NCBI RefSeq assembly: GCF_945870625.1
Contig: NZ_CAMBTS010000025.1
Span: 1 to 33,618, forward strand
Source of the DNA: Novosphingobium sp. Chol11
GTDB taxonomy: Bacteria > Pseudomonadota > Alphaproteobacteria > Sphingomonadales > Sphingomonadaceae
Direction of reading: 5' to 3'
Length of the DNA: 33,618 bases
A program made the position numbers and the translations under genes. This document shows, one piece after another, positions 10,545 to 18,318 of the stretch. The first letter of the stretch is position 1. The number at the start of each line of letters is the position of its first letter. A model generated the notes under the pieces. It ran no database searches, had not been told where the DNA came from, and worked only from the letters and a program-made list of their open reading frames with translations.

Positions 10545-11120
10545 ATGAACAAAGCTTCGCTGCTTCAGCCGCAATATCTTTCCGGCCGCCTGCTGCTGGC
10601 CATGCCGGGCATGGGTGACGAGCGTTTCGATCACGCGGTGATCGCGATGTGCGTGCATGACGAGCACGGCGCGCTGGGCATCGGCATCGGCAGCCCGCGC
10701 GAAGGCGTCACGCTGCATGGCCTGCTTAACGATATCGGCATCGATCCCGGCGTTGCCCCCGACGTGCCGATCATGCACGGCGGCCCGGTCGAAACCGGAC
10801 GCGGGTTCGTGCTCCATTCGCTCGATTGGGGCGGTACTGCGTCGGTCGCGGTTGCGCCGATGTGTGCGCTGTCGGCTTCGATGGATGTGCTGCGCGCCAT
10901 CGCCGAGGGGCGCGGTCCCTCGCAATGGCTGGTCGCGCTCGGCTATGCCGGTTGGGGCGCAGGCCAGCTTGAGGGCGAGATGCGCGGCCATGGTTGGTAC
11001 GCCGCGCAAGGGCGCCGCGAAATCCTGTTTGACACCCCCGTCGCCGCGCGCTGGGCTGCCACCTGGCGCGCTGAAGGGATCGACCCGTCCCATCTGGTCA
11101 GCCAGACCGGGCGGGCGTGA
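10545..11120 (+). CDS. YqgE/AlgH family protein (UPF0301)
   Basis: A 191-residue member of the UPF0301/DUF179 family, recognised from the N-terminal LSGRLLLAMPGMGDERFDHAVIAM and the later GGPVETGRGFVLHS and ALGYAGWGAGQLEGEM segments. Members are cytoplasmic; AlgH affects alginate regulation in Pseudomonas but the biochemical activity is not established. The gene starts 42 bp after glnD. A small inverted repeat (GGCAAT-TCGCCT-ATTGCC at 10521-10538) lies just before the start, and the ribosome binding site is weak. It converges on gltX with only four bases between stop codons. Confidence 0.93.
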   Translation: MNKASLLQPQYLSGRLLLAMPGMGDERFDHAVIAMCVHDEHGALGIGIGSPREGVTLHGLLNDIGIDPGVAPDVPIMHGGPVETGRGFVLHSLDWGGTASVAVAPMCALSASMDVLRAIAEGRGPSQWLVALGYAGWGAGQLEGEMRGHGWYAAQGRREILFDTPVAARWAATWRAEGIDPSHLVSQTGRA

Positions 11121-11124
11121 GGGG

Positions 11125-12450
11125 TTAGCCCAGCCGGGCCAGGGTCTGCTCCTGGCCGATCAGCGGCAATAGCGCGGCCATGTCCGGTCCGTGGTCCTTG
11201 CCGGTCAGCGCCTGACGCAGCGGCATGAACAGCGCCTTGCCTTTGCGGCCGGTGCTCTCTTTCAGCGCGCCGGTCCATTCACGCCAGGGATCGGCAGACC
11301 AGTCGAGATCGTGCGCCGCCGCGGCGGCCACGCTCAGGAACGCCAGCGTCTCTTCATCGAACGCGGGAGGCATGATCGGCCCGGTCACCACCTGCCACCA
11401 ATCCGCCACTTCGTCGATATGCGCCAGATTTGGCCGGATCGCTTCCCACGCTGCCTCGCCCATGCCCTCGGGCAGCAGATGGCGCACCCGCGCATAAGGC
11501 AATCGGTGGACAATCGCGGCATTGACCCGGTGGAGGTCGGTATCGTCGAACCGGGCAGGGGCGCGGCCAAAGCGCGTCAGGTCAAAGCTGGCCGCCAGCG
11601 CTGCGGCATCCAGCGAGGGATCGACCGGATCGGACGTGCCCAGCCGCGCCAGCAGCGCAACCACGGCTTCGGGTTCAATCCCCGCCTCGCGCAGATCGGC
11701 CATGCCGAGCGCCCCCAGCCGCTTGGAAAGCTTGCCCTCCGCGCCCGTCAGCAGCGCTTCATGCGCAAAGCGCGGCGGCACAGCGCCCAAGGCGACAAAC
11801 ATCTGCACTTGCGTTGCGGTGTTGGACACATGATCCTCGCCGCGCAGCACATCGGTTACGCCCATTTCGGCATCGTCAATGGCCGAGGGCAGCATATAGA
11901 GCCACGTGCCATCGGCGCGGCGCACCACCGGATCCGACATAGCGCGCGGATCGAAATGCTGGGGCCCGCGAATGCCGTCTTCCCAAGCAATCGGCGTGTC
12001 GTGATCGAGCAGAAAGCGCCAATGCGGTGCCTCGCCCGCCGCGGCTCGCGCGGCATGATCCGCCTCGCTCAGCGCGAGCGCGGCGCGGTCGTAAATCGGC
12101 GGCAACCCGCGCCCCAGCAGCACCTTGCGCTTGAGGTCCAGCTCCTGCGCGGTTTCATAACAGCGATAGAGCCGCCCTGCCGCAACCAGTTTTTCGAACG
12201 CCGCTTCGTAAATCGCAAAGCGCGCCGATTGCCGCTCCTCGCCATCGGGATGAAGCCCCAGCCACGCCAGATCGGCGCGGATCGCCTCGACATATTCCTC
12301 CCGGCTGCGCGCCGCATCGGTATCGTCGATGCGCAGCAGAAACCGTCCGCCTTCGCGCTTGGCCAGCAACCAATTGTGCAGCGCGGCGCGGACATTGCCG
12401 ACATGCAGCTTGCCAGTGGGGGAAGGGGCGAAACGGGTGGTGGTGGTCAT
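11125..12450 (-). CDS. gltX: Glutamyl-tRNA synthetase
   Basis: Class I aminoacyl-tRNA synthetase charging glutamate. The 441-residue protein begins RFAPSPTGKLHVGN, which contains the HIGH-type signature as HVGN, and has the KMSKS equivalent as KLSKR (GAEGKLSKRLG). It is somewhat short for the family. Alphaproteobacteria often carry two GluRS paralogs, and this could be either the main or the second one; that cannot be settled here. The ATG at 12450 is inside an ATGA overlap with the upstream kinase gene and has no visible ribosome binding site of its own, which suggests translational coupling. Confidence 0.95.
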   Translation of the reverse strand: MTTTTRFAPSPTGKLHVGNVRAALHNWLLAKREGGRFLLRIDDTDAARSREEYVEAIRADLAWLGLHPDGEERQSARFAIYEAAFEKLVAAGRLYRCYETAQELDLKRKVLLGRGLPPIYDRAALALSEADHAARAAAGEAPHWRFLLDHDTPIAWEDGIRGPQHFDPRAMSDPVVRRADGTWLYMLPSAIDDAEMGVTDVLRGEDHVSNTATQVQMFVALGAVPPRFAHEALLTGAEGKLSKRLGALGMADLREAGIEPEAVVALLARLGTSDPVDPSLDAAALAASFDLTRFGRAPARFDDTDLHRVNAAIVHRLPYARVRHLLPEGMGEAAWEAIRPNLAHIDEVADWWQVVTGPIMPPAFDEETLAFLSVAAAAAHDLDWSADPWREWTGALKESTGRKGKALFMPLRQALTGKDHGPDMAALLPLIGQEQTLARLG

Positions 12451-13142
12451 AACAGGGGGCCGTCGGCAAAGGGATCGGTGGGTTTGATCTGCAAGAGAAT
12501 TTCGAACCACCAGACTGGGATAGCATCTAGTTCAATCTGCCGACGCATGCGGGAACGCTGGTAGGACTCAAGCGTCAAATGCGGATCATGCAATAAATGC
12601 GGCTTCTGCCTGCCTCGAAGCCGGGTTGGACGAGCTCTCAATTGAGCCAAGTGGCGCATTGGGTTGTTCGACGAACTATTGTCGAAGATTTCGCAATGTG
12701 TGGCAGCGGCAATTGCATCCGGCAGGTTGGCCAAGCATCGATGATAACGTCCAACAATGCGGTCAGCCGGCACATCATGTCCGCCGCGCACCACGCGATT
12801 GCCGACCCGATCAAGGTTGATGACAGGGTCTTCCGTAGCAACAAAATATAGTCGAACCTCAAACCCCGCGCTCGCCGCCTCTTTCATGTAGTCAATATGC
12901 GAAGGGTGTGACATGATGGTCTCGAACGCATGGTCACGCCCTTGCGCCAGAGCGGCCTCGCGCTTGTCCCGGACAATCTGCTGGGCGCGGCGTGAAACCT
13001 CTTCCGGCGGGCCTTCAAGGTCGCGCGCGATATCGTCGGCGTTGAAGTATTCGCCCAGCGAAATCCCGCTTTCGATCAGCATGTTGGTGAGAGTGGATTT
13101 GCCCGACCCATTTGGGCCAGCAATGACCGTGAGTACGGGCAC
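12447..13142 (-). CDS. Zeta-toxin-like P-loop kinase
   Basis: A 231-residue AAA/zeta-toxin-family ATPase. It has a Walker A motif GPNGSGKST at residues 8-16, a zeta-like acidic motif FNADDIARDL, a FETIMSH segment, and an arginine-rich region VGNRVVRGGHDVPADRIVGRY that matches the lid of this family. Characterised zeta toxins phosphorylate UDP-N-acetylglucosamine, but many shorter relatives (COG4185 type) have no proven substrate. It follows an 81-residue partner by four bases and its TGA overlaps the gltX ATG. Base composition inside and just upstream of the cassette is less GC-rich than its neighbours, which suggests acquisition. Toxicity is not shown by the sequence. Confidence 0.85.
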   Translation of the reverse strand: MPVLTVIAGPNGSGKSTLTNMLIESGISLGEYFNADDIARDLEGPPEEVSRRAQQIVRDKREAALAQGRDHAFETIMSHPSHIDYMKEAASAGFEVRLYFVATEDPVINLDRVGNRVVRGGHDVPADRIVGRYHRCLANLPDAIAAATHCEIFDNSSSNNPMRHLAQLRARPTRLRGRQKPHLLHDPHLTLESYQRSRMRRQIELDAIPVWWFEILLQIKPTDPFADGPLL

Positions 13143-13146
13143 TCGT

Positions 13147-13392
13147 TCAGGCTACGGATTTGCGTTCTATGCCGAGCTGATTTCCGCTCGCAGCTTGGTA
13201 TTGTTCCAGCAGGTCTTTGCGGCGCTCGCTCAGGCTGCGGAGCGGGGGATGCCGCGAAATAATCGTGTCGCCTTCTGTCCGGGCAATATCTTCCCCAGCT
13301 GCAATCCGCGCAGCGAGCTCTGCTCGCAAGGCCGCTTGCACCGGAGGCAGTGCAGCGTGGATATCAGCCATGGAGGAAGCCTTCTTCTTCAT
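13147..13392 (-). CDS. Small helical protein, putative partner of the zeta-like kinase
   Basis: An 81-residue hypothetical protein rich in Ala, Arg and Glu, predicted mostly helical, with a central GEDIARTEGDTIISRHPP stretch. I do not recognise a family. Its position, four bases before the kinase gene in the same direction, fits an antitoxin or adaptor, which is inference. The ATG at 13392 has no clear ribosome binding site; an internal ATG at 13371 is preceded by AAGAAGG at good spacing and would give a 74-residue protein starting MADIHAAL. The 42 bp upstream, up to the nadE stop, are AT-rich compared with the rest of the window. Confidence 0.7.
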   Translation of the reverse strand: MKKKASSMADIHAALPPVQAALRAELAARIAAGEDIARTEGDTIISRHPPLRSLSERRKDLLEQYQAASGNQLGIERKSVA

Positions 13393-13434
13393 CGTCGTTA
13401 AACTAGCTCAAAATTCTAAAGAAATCAAAACATC

Positions 13435-15102
13435 TCACCCTGTTCGGAACCCATTCGTAATCGGATAGCGCCGGTCCCGCCCGAAATTGCGCGAACCCAG
13501 CTTGACCCCGGGGGGCGCTTGCCGCCGCTTGTATTCGGCCAGATTGAGCAGGCGCTCGATCCGCGCCACGGTTTCGTAGGCAAACCCATCGGCGACGACC
13601 TGCTCCACGCTCTTTTCGTTCTCGACAAGGCCGTGGAGGATCGCGTCGAGCACGTCGTAAGGCGGCAGCGAATCCGAATCCTTCTGGTCGGGGCGCAGTT
13701 CGGCACTGGGCGGCTTGGTGATGATCCGCTCGGGCATCACCGCGCCTTCGGGGCCCATCCCGATCCGGGGGCGATGTCCGTTGCGCCATTTGCAGATGGC
13801 GAACACGGTCGTTTTATAGGCGTCTTTCAGCGGATTATAGCCGCCGTTCATGTCGCCGTAGATCGTGGCATAGCCCACGCTCATCTCGCTCTTGTTGCCG
13901 GTGGTCACCAGCATCGGGCCGAATTTGTTGGACAGCGCCATGAGCGTCGTGCCGCGAATGCGCGATTGCAGGTTCTCTTCGGCCAGATCGGGCGCGCGGC
14001 CGGCAAAGGCGGGGGCGAGCATCGCGGCAAAGCCGTCCACCGCCGGCTGGATGCCGATGGTATCGAGCCGCACGCCGAGCATCGCCGCGCAGCCCGCCGC
14101 GTCCTCCAGGCTTTCCGCGCTGGTATAGGCGCTGGGCATCATTACACACCACACCCGCTCCGCACCCAGGGCATCGACGGCAATCGCAGCGCAGATCGCC
14201 GAATCGATCCCGCCCGATAGGCCCAGCACCACGCCGGGAAAGCGATTGGTGTTCACATAATCGCGCAGCGCGAGCACCATCGCGGAATAGATGTCTTCGG
14301 GATGCTCGGCCAGCTTGCTGATCTCGCCCGGCTCGCAGCGCCAACGGTGGCCCCGGCCATAGGGCACGCGCCGCCATGTCGTGTCGACGATGGCTTCCTG
14401 CCAATCGGGCATCTGCACCCACACCGCGCCTTCGGCCCCGACTACGAAGCTGGCGCCATCGAACACGACCTCGTCCTGCCCGCCGACGCGGTTGACAAAG
14501 GCGAGCGGAATGCCGGTATCCATCGCGCGGCGCTTGGCCACGCCGTCGATGCGCAGCACATTCTTGTCGATCTCGTAAGGGCTGCCGTTGACGCACAGGA
14601 AAATCTCCGCGCCCTGATTTGCCAGATGGCGGCAAACCTCGCCGTGCCAGATATCCTCGCAGATCGGCAGGCCCAGCTTGGCCCCGCGAAACTCCACTGG
14701 CTCGGGCAGCGGGCCGGGCAGGAAATAGCGCTTCTCGTCAAACGTGCCGTAGTTTGGCAGTTCGACCTTGAAGCGGGCCGCCGCCACTTTGCCGCCTTCG
14801 AGCAGCGCCACGCCATTGTGCAGCGCGCCGTCGCGCACGAACACCGAGCCAACCAGCATGGCCGGGCCGCCATTGGCAGTTGCCTGCGCCAATTTCTCCA
14901 GCTCGACCGCCGCGCGCTCGATCAGCGCGGGCTTCAGGATCAGGTCTTCGGGCGGATAGCCGATCAGCTGCATCTCGGGAAAGACGATCAGATCGCTGTT
15001 AACGGCCTTGGCGCGCACCGCGAGCATGGCGGCGGCATTGGCAGCAAGATCGCCCACCTTTTGGTTCAGCTGGGCAAGGGTGATGATGAGTTTATCGGCC
15101 AT
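13435..15102 (-). CDS. nadE: Glutamine-dependent NAD+ synthetase
   Basis: Makes NAD+ from deamido-NAD+ using ATP and ammonia from glutamine. The 555-residue protein has an N-terminal nitrilase-type glutaminase domain with the Glu-Lys-Cys triad visible as E43 (FPEMQ), K112 (KVELPNYG) and C148 (LPICEDIW), followed by the synthetase domain with the ATP pyrophosphatase loop LSGGIDSA near residue 300 and a [18 protein letters not shown] segment. The start is the ATG at 15102; a GTG at 15111 adds only three residues. It lies upstream of the zeta-like cassette on the same strand, so the cassette may be read from the nadE promoter. Confidence 0.96.
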   Translation of the reverse strand: MADKLIITLAQLNQKVGDLAANAAAMLAVRAKAVNSDLIVFPEMQLIGYPPEDLILKPALIERAAVELEKLAQATANGGPAMLVGSVFVRDGALHNGVALLEGGKVAAARFKVELPNYGTFDEKRYFLPGPLPEPVEFRGAKLGLPICEDIWHGEVCRHLANQGAEIFLCVNGSPYEIDKNVLRIDGVAKRRAMDTGIPLAFVNRVGGQDEVVFDGASFVVGAEGAVWVQMPDWQEAIVDTTWRRVPYGRGHRWRCEPGEISKLAEHPEDIYSAMVLALRDYVNTNRFPGVVLGLSGGIDSAICAAIAVDALGAERVWCVMMPSAYTSAESLEDAAGCAAMLGVRLDTIGIQPAVDGFAAMLAPAFAGRAPDLAEENLQSRIRGTTLMALSNKFGPMLVTTGNKSEMSVGYATIYGDMNGGYNPLKDAYKTTVFAICKWRNGHRPRIGMGPEGAVMPERIITKPPSAELRPDQKDSDSLPPYDVLDAILHGLVENEKSVEQVVADGFAYETVARIERLLNLAEYKRRQAPPGVKLGSRNFGRDRRYPITNGFRTG

Positions 15103-15236
15103 GCGCTGCACCTAAGCGGCATTGGCCCCATTCTTCAAGCCGTCGCTTGGGTAAACCGGGCGCGCCAACGTTGCAAAATTGTCATCTTGGGTTAAAGCGC
15201 GCGCGACAAGAGCGCAGCTTGGGGACTCGGCACGCC

Positions 15237-16172
15237 ATGAAAATAATGTCCGGCAACGGCAACCTGCCCTTGGCACAAGCGATTGCCGCCTATCTCGAAT
15301 TGCCGCTGACCAAGGCTTCGGTACGCCGCTTTGCCGATGAAGAAGTGTTCGTTGAAATCCACGAGAACGTGCGCGGCGAAGATGTGTTCGTGATCCAATC
15401 GACCAGCTTTCCCGCCAATGACAATCTGATGGAACTGCTGATCTGCATCGATGCGCTGCGCCGCGCTTCGGCCCGGCGGATCACCGCCGTGGTCCCTTAT
15501 TTCGGCTATGCCCGGCAGGACCGCAAACCGGGCCCGCGCACCCCGATCTCGGCCAAACTGGTGGCCAATCTGATCACCACGGCGGGCGCCGACCGGGTGC
15601 TTGCGGTCGATCTCCATGCCGGGCAGATCCAAGGTTTCTTCGATATCCCGACGGACAACTTGTTCGCCGCACCGGTCATGGCCGCCGATATCCAGACGCG
15701 CTATGCAGGCCAGGAGATCATGGTGGTCTCGCCCGACGTCGGCGGTGTGGTGCGCGCGCGCGCGCTCGCCAAGCGGCTCGACAATGCGCCTCTGGCCATT
15801 GTCGACAAGCGCCGCGATAGCCCGGGCCAATCCGAAGTGATGAACATCATCGGCGAGGTGAAGGGCCGGATGTGCATCCTGATCGACGACATCATCGATT
15901 CGGGCGGCACTTTGTGCAATGCCGCCGATGCCTTGATGCAAGGCGGCGCGACTGGCGTTGCTGCCTACATCAGCCACGGCGTGCTTTCGGGCGGGGCGGT
16001 GGCGCGCGTGGATAAATCGGTGCTCAAGGAACTCGTCATTACCGATTCGATCCTGCCGACCGAGGCGACCTTGGGATCGAGCCGCATCCGGGTGATGAGT
16101 ATTGCCTCGCTGCTGGGCGAAGCCGTACGCCGCACCGCCGATGAAAGCTCGGTGTCGAGCCTCTTCGATTAA
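15237..16172 (+). CDS. prs: Ribose-phosphate pyrophosphokinase
   Basis: Cytoplasmic enzyme making PRPP from ribose 5-phosphate and ATP; PRPP feeds purine, pyrimidine, histidine, tryptophan and NAD synthesis, and also the Apt reaction encoded at the left of this window. The 311-residue protein has the typical [13 protein letters not shown] start, the [19 protein letters not shown] segment, and the PRPP-binding [18 protein letters not shown]. The ATG at 15237 fits family length; an upstream in-frame extension to 15147 lacks family support. It diverges from nadE across about 135 bp that should contain promoters for both. Confidence 0.97.
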   Translation: MKIMSGNGNLPLAQAIAAYLELPLTKASVRRFADEEVFVEIHENVRGEDVFVIQSTSFPANDNLMELLICIDALRRASARRITAVVPYFGYARQDRKPGPRTPISAKLVANLITTAGADRVLAVDLHAGQIQGFFDIPTDNLFAAPVMAADIQTRYAGQEIMVVSPDVGGVVRARALAKRLDNAPLAIVDKRRDSPGQSEVMNIIGEVKGRMCILIDDIIDSGGTLCNAADALMQGGATGVAAYISHGVLSGGAVARVDKSVLKELVITDSILPTEATLGSSRIRVMSIASLLGEAVRRTADESSVSSLFD

Positions 16173-16202
16173 TCGCCGCAGGCGCGGGGCCGGGCCAGGG
16201 AC

Positions 16203-16385
16203 ATGAAAACCCGGGCCAGCATCTGCGCGCGCAAGCAGCGCTTCTTTGCCGAGGCCGATGCCATTGCCGCAGCCTGCGAATCAGGCTGGGCCCTGCGCCC
16301 TTATCGCTGCGACCGCTGCCGCCATTATCACCTGACAAGCCGGACCAAGGGCAAACGCCGCCCACGTGCGCCTGATCCTGCTTGA
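16203..16385 (+). CDS. Small Cys/His protein, possible zinc-binding
   Basis: A 60-residue basic protein between prs and hisN on the same strand. It contains an early cysteine (ASICARKQRF), a second in AAACESGW, and a CDRCRHYH motif near residue 36-42, which could bind zinc together with nearby histidines. The C-terminus is rich in Lys and Arg. I have an impression that similar short proteins occur in sphingomonads, but I know no function. It starts 30 bp after prs and ends 33 bp before hisN, so it is likely co-transcribed with them. Confidence 0.7.
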   Translation: MKTRASICARKQRFFAEADAIAAACESGWALRPYRCDRCRHYHLTSRTKGKRRPRAPDPA

Positions 16386-16418
16386 CCGCGCCGCGCCGGG
16401 GGAGGAAAGCTGGCGGCT

Positions 16419-17201
16419 ATGAACCTTGATCCAGATATCGCGCTCGCCCTGCGCCTTGCCGATGCCGCAGGGGCCGCCATCCGCCCGTATTTCCGCTCCG
16501 GCCTGATCGCCGACCGCAAGGGCGATGCGACGCCGGTCACGCTTGCTGATCGCGCCGTCGAAGAAGCGATGCGCGCGATCCTGAAGGCGGAAAGCCCGGA
16601 GGATACCGTGATCGGCGAAGAGTTTCCGACCACCGCCGGCACCTCGCGCCGCAGCTGGGTGCTCGATCCGATCGACGGCACCGCCGGGTTTCTGGCCGGC
16701 CGGGCGATGTTCGGCACGCTGATTGCGCTGGTGGTCGAAGGCTTCCCGGTGCTGGGCGTGATCGACCAGCCGATCACCAATGAGCGCTGGGTCGGCGCGG
16801 TTGGGCGCAAGACCACGCTGAATGGCCGCGAGGTGCGCGCGCGCGCCTGCGCAGCGCTGGCCAATGCCACGCTTGCCACCACCGGGCCGCATTACTTCGA
16901 CGACCACGAAGGCGCGCATTTCATGGGGCTTGCCGCCAAGACCGACTACCGCCGCATGGTGATGGGCGGCGATTGCTACAATTACGCCATGCTCGCCACC
17001 GGGCAGCTTGATGTGGTGTGCGAGGCCAATCTCAAGCTTCACGACTGGGCGGCGCTGGTCCCCGTGGTCGAAGGCGCGGGCGGCACGATGTCAGACTGGA
17101 ACGGCGAACCGCTCCATGCCGGTAGCGACGGGCATGTGCTGGCAGTGGGCGATCCGGCGCGGCTTGAAGATGTGGTCGAGGCGCTGGCTTGCGGGCATTG
17201 A
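16419..17201 (+). CDS. hisN: Histidinol-phosphatase, inositol monophosphatase family
   Basis: Predicted to remove phosphate from histidinol phosphate in histidine synthesis. The 260-residue protein has the metal-binding motifs of the IMPase superfamily: GEEF near residue 67, DPIDGT near 86 and LHDWAALVPVVEGAGG near 205. The GGDCYNYAMLATGQLDVVCE segment resembles the HisN-type subgroup of actinobacteria and alphaproteobacteria more than true inositol phosphatases. A broader phosphatase role cannot be excluded. It lies downstream of prs, whose product PRPP starts the histidine pathway, which agrees with the call. It converges on bfr with a 10-bp gap. Confidence 0.87.
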   Translation: MNLDPDIALALRLADAAGAAIRPYFRSGLIADRKGDATPVTLADRAVEEAMRAILKAESPEDTVIGEEFPTTAGTSRRSWVLDPIDGTAGFLAGRAMFGTLIALVVEGFPVLGVIDQPITNERWVGAVGRKTTLNGREVRARACAALANATLATTGPHYFDDHEGAHFMGLAAKTDYRRMVMGGDCYNYAMLATGQLDVVCEANLKLHDWAALVPVVEGAGGTMSDWNGEPLHAGSDGHVLAVGDPARLEDVVEALACGH

Positions 17202-17211
17202 AGCCCGGCTT

Positions 17212-17691
17212 TCAGCTTTCTACCGCTTTGCTGTTAAGCTGGGTGTAGTTCTCGATGCCCATTCGCGCGATCAGATCGAACTGCTGCTCGATCACGTCGA
17301 CATGTTCTTCTTCGCTTTCAAGGATCTTGGCGAACAGATCGCGGCTGACGAAATCGCGCACGCTTTCGCAATGCGCCACCGCATCCTTGAGCAGGGGCAG
17401 CGCGTCCATCTCAAGCGCATAGTCCGCCTTCAGGATTTCCTCGACACTTTCGCCAACGCGCAAACGGCCCACCGCCTGAAAATTGGGCAAGCCATCGAGG
17501 AACAAGATGCGGTCTGCCAGCATATCGGCATGCTTCATTTCATCGATCGATTCGTGGCGCTCGTATTCCGCCAACTTTGTAACGCCCCAGTTGGCCAGCA
17601 TGCGGTAATGCAGCCAGTACTGGTTGATCGCGGTCAGTTCGTTCAGCAGCGCCTGATTGAGATACTCGATGACTTTGGCTTCACCCTTCAC
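17212..17691 (-). CDS. bfr: Bacterioferritin
   Basis: Haem-containing iron-storage protein forming a 24-subunit cage. At 159 residues it matches the family. All ferroxidase ligands are present at the canonical numbers: E18, E51, H54, E94, E127 and H130, and the haem ligand M52 is present too. So it should be both catalytically active and haem-binding. The GTG start at 17691 has a strong AAAGGAG seven bases upstream. It lies 108 bp downstream of bfd, with a separate promoter candidate between them. Confidence 0.96.
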   Translation of the reverse strand: MKGEAKVIEYLNQALLNELTAINQYWLHYRMLANWGVTKLAEYERHESIDEMKHADMLADRILFLDGLPNFQAVGRLRVGESVEEILKADYALEMDALPLLKDAVAHCESVRDFVSRDLFAKILESEEEHVDVIEQQFDLIARMGIENYTQLNSKAVES

Positions 17692-17724
17692 GGCGCGCTC
17701 CTTTGATCGGTCGTTAATACCTGG

Positions 17725-17753
17725 AGTATGGATTGTCGCGCGGCAGGCTGCAA
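17725..17753 (-). promoter_or_regulatory. Candidate promoter of bfr
   Basis: On the minus strand TTGCAG (-35, 17748-17753) and CATACT (-10, 17725-17730) are separated by 17 bp, about 35 bp upstream of the bfr start codon. The -10 box overlaps a short inverted repeat, ATAC-CTGGA-GTAT at 17717-17729 on the plus strand, which could be an operator. Confidence 0.45.
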
Positions 17754-17799
17754 GAGCAAGCCGCGTCGCATCAGCAGGCTTTAGGGCAGACCTGGCAGA

Positions 17800-17976
17800 T
17801 CAGGCCGCCATGAAGCTGCGCTCGGTCGCCACGATTTGCTGCGCCGCGCTGAGGCATTGGCGGCAGCGGGGCTGATGGCCCAGCCTTTGGTAAAGCGCCT
17901 CGGCATCCCCGTTCTGGCGGCGCGCGGCGCTGCGCAAGTCGCTTTCGCGGATGGCATTGCAAATGCAGATGTACAT
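17800..17976 (-). CDS. bfd: Bacterioferritin-associated ferredoxin
   Basis: A 58-residue [2Fe-2S] protein of the BFD type, which in characterised systems binds bacterioferritin and reduces its stored iron for release. It begins MYICICNAIRESDL and has the four cluster cysteines as CxC (CIC) near the N-terminus and CRQC near residue 38-41. The ATG at 17976 gives the normal family length; a longer in-frame reading to 18084 would add residues without homology. It is upstream of bfr on the same strand, and a Fur-like palindrome lies 35 bp before its start. Confidence 0.93.
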   Translation of the reverse strand: MYICICNAIRESDLRSAARRQNGDAEALYQRLGHQPRCRQCLSAAQQIVATERSFMAA

Positions 17977-18010
17977 AAGCGGCAGCTTTCTTGGCGTCGT
18001 GATTCTTGAG

Positions 18011-18031
18011 TAATGCGAAGCAGTCGCATTA
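18011..18031. promoter_or_regulatory. Fur-like operator palindrome upstream of bfd
   Basis: A perfect inverted repeat TAATGCGA-N5-TCGCATTA lies 35-55 bp upstream of the bfd start codon. Its core reads as a 7-1-7 repeat based on TGCGAA, similar to alphaproteobacterial Fur-type boxes. The position, at the promoter of an iron-release ferredoxin, supports binding by an iron regulator, either Fur or Irr. The identity of the regulator is inferred. Confidence 0.65.
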
Positions 18032-18136
18032 GCAAGCCTTTTGATGCACACAGTCCCTTCGCCGCATGAACACGGGCCCATCACCGGCCCATCACCGCCT
18101 TATTGCAATCCGGGCAACCTGCCGCTAAACAATGTT

Positions 18137-18240
18137 CAGCATCAAGAGCTGGGGACGACACCCCGGCGCCAACCTGCCGTATCCGGGCAAGGTGGCACCT
18201 TCGGCAGAAGGGATGCGGCCGGTCCGGCAACCAAACGGAA
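18137..18240 (+). ncRNA. SAM-sensing riboswitch of the S-box (SAM-I/SAM-IV) clan
   Basis: The leader of metA folds like an S-box aptamer. P1 is GCATC (18139-18143) with GATGC (18212-18216). The conserved ATCAAGAG follows. P2 is short, CTGGGG with CCCCGG and no kink-turn. GCCAACC comes next, then P3 TGCC with GGCA (18175-18189), the AGGTGGCA core, and P4 CCTT with AAGG. The P3 loop TCCG (18182-18185) could pair with CGGA (18236-18239), as in SAM-IV-type pseudoknots. A hairpin at 18277-18305 (GATC..TGGC with GCCA..GATC) ends beside the metA ribosome binding site and may be the expression platform. Confidence 0.8.
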
Positions 18241-18318
18241 CAAGGCCTGCATTCCTGTTTGCCGAACGCGGCGTCCGATCCTGGCTTAGCCTAACGGCCA
18301 AGATCAGAGGAAAATCAC

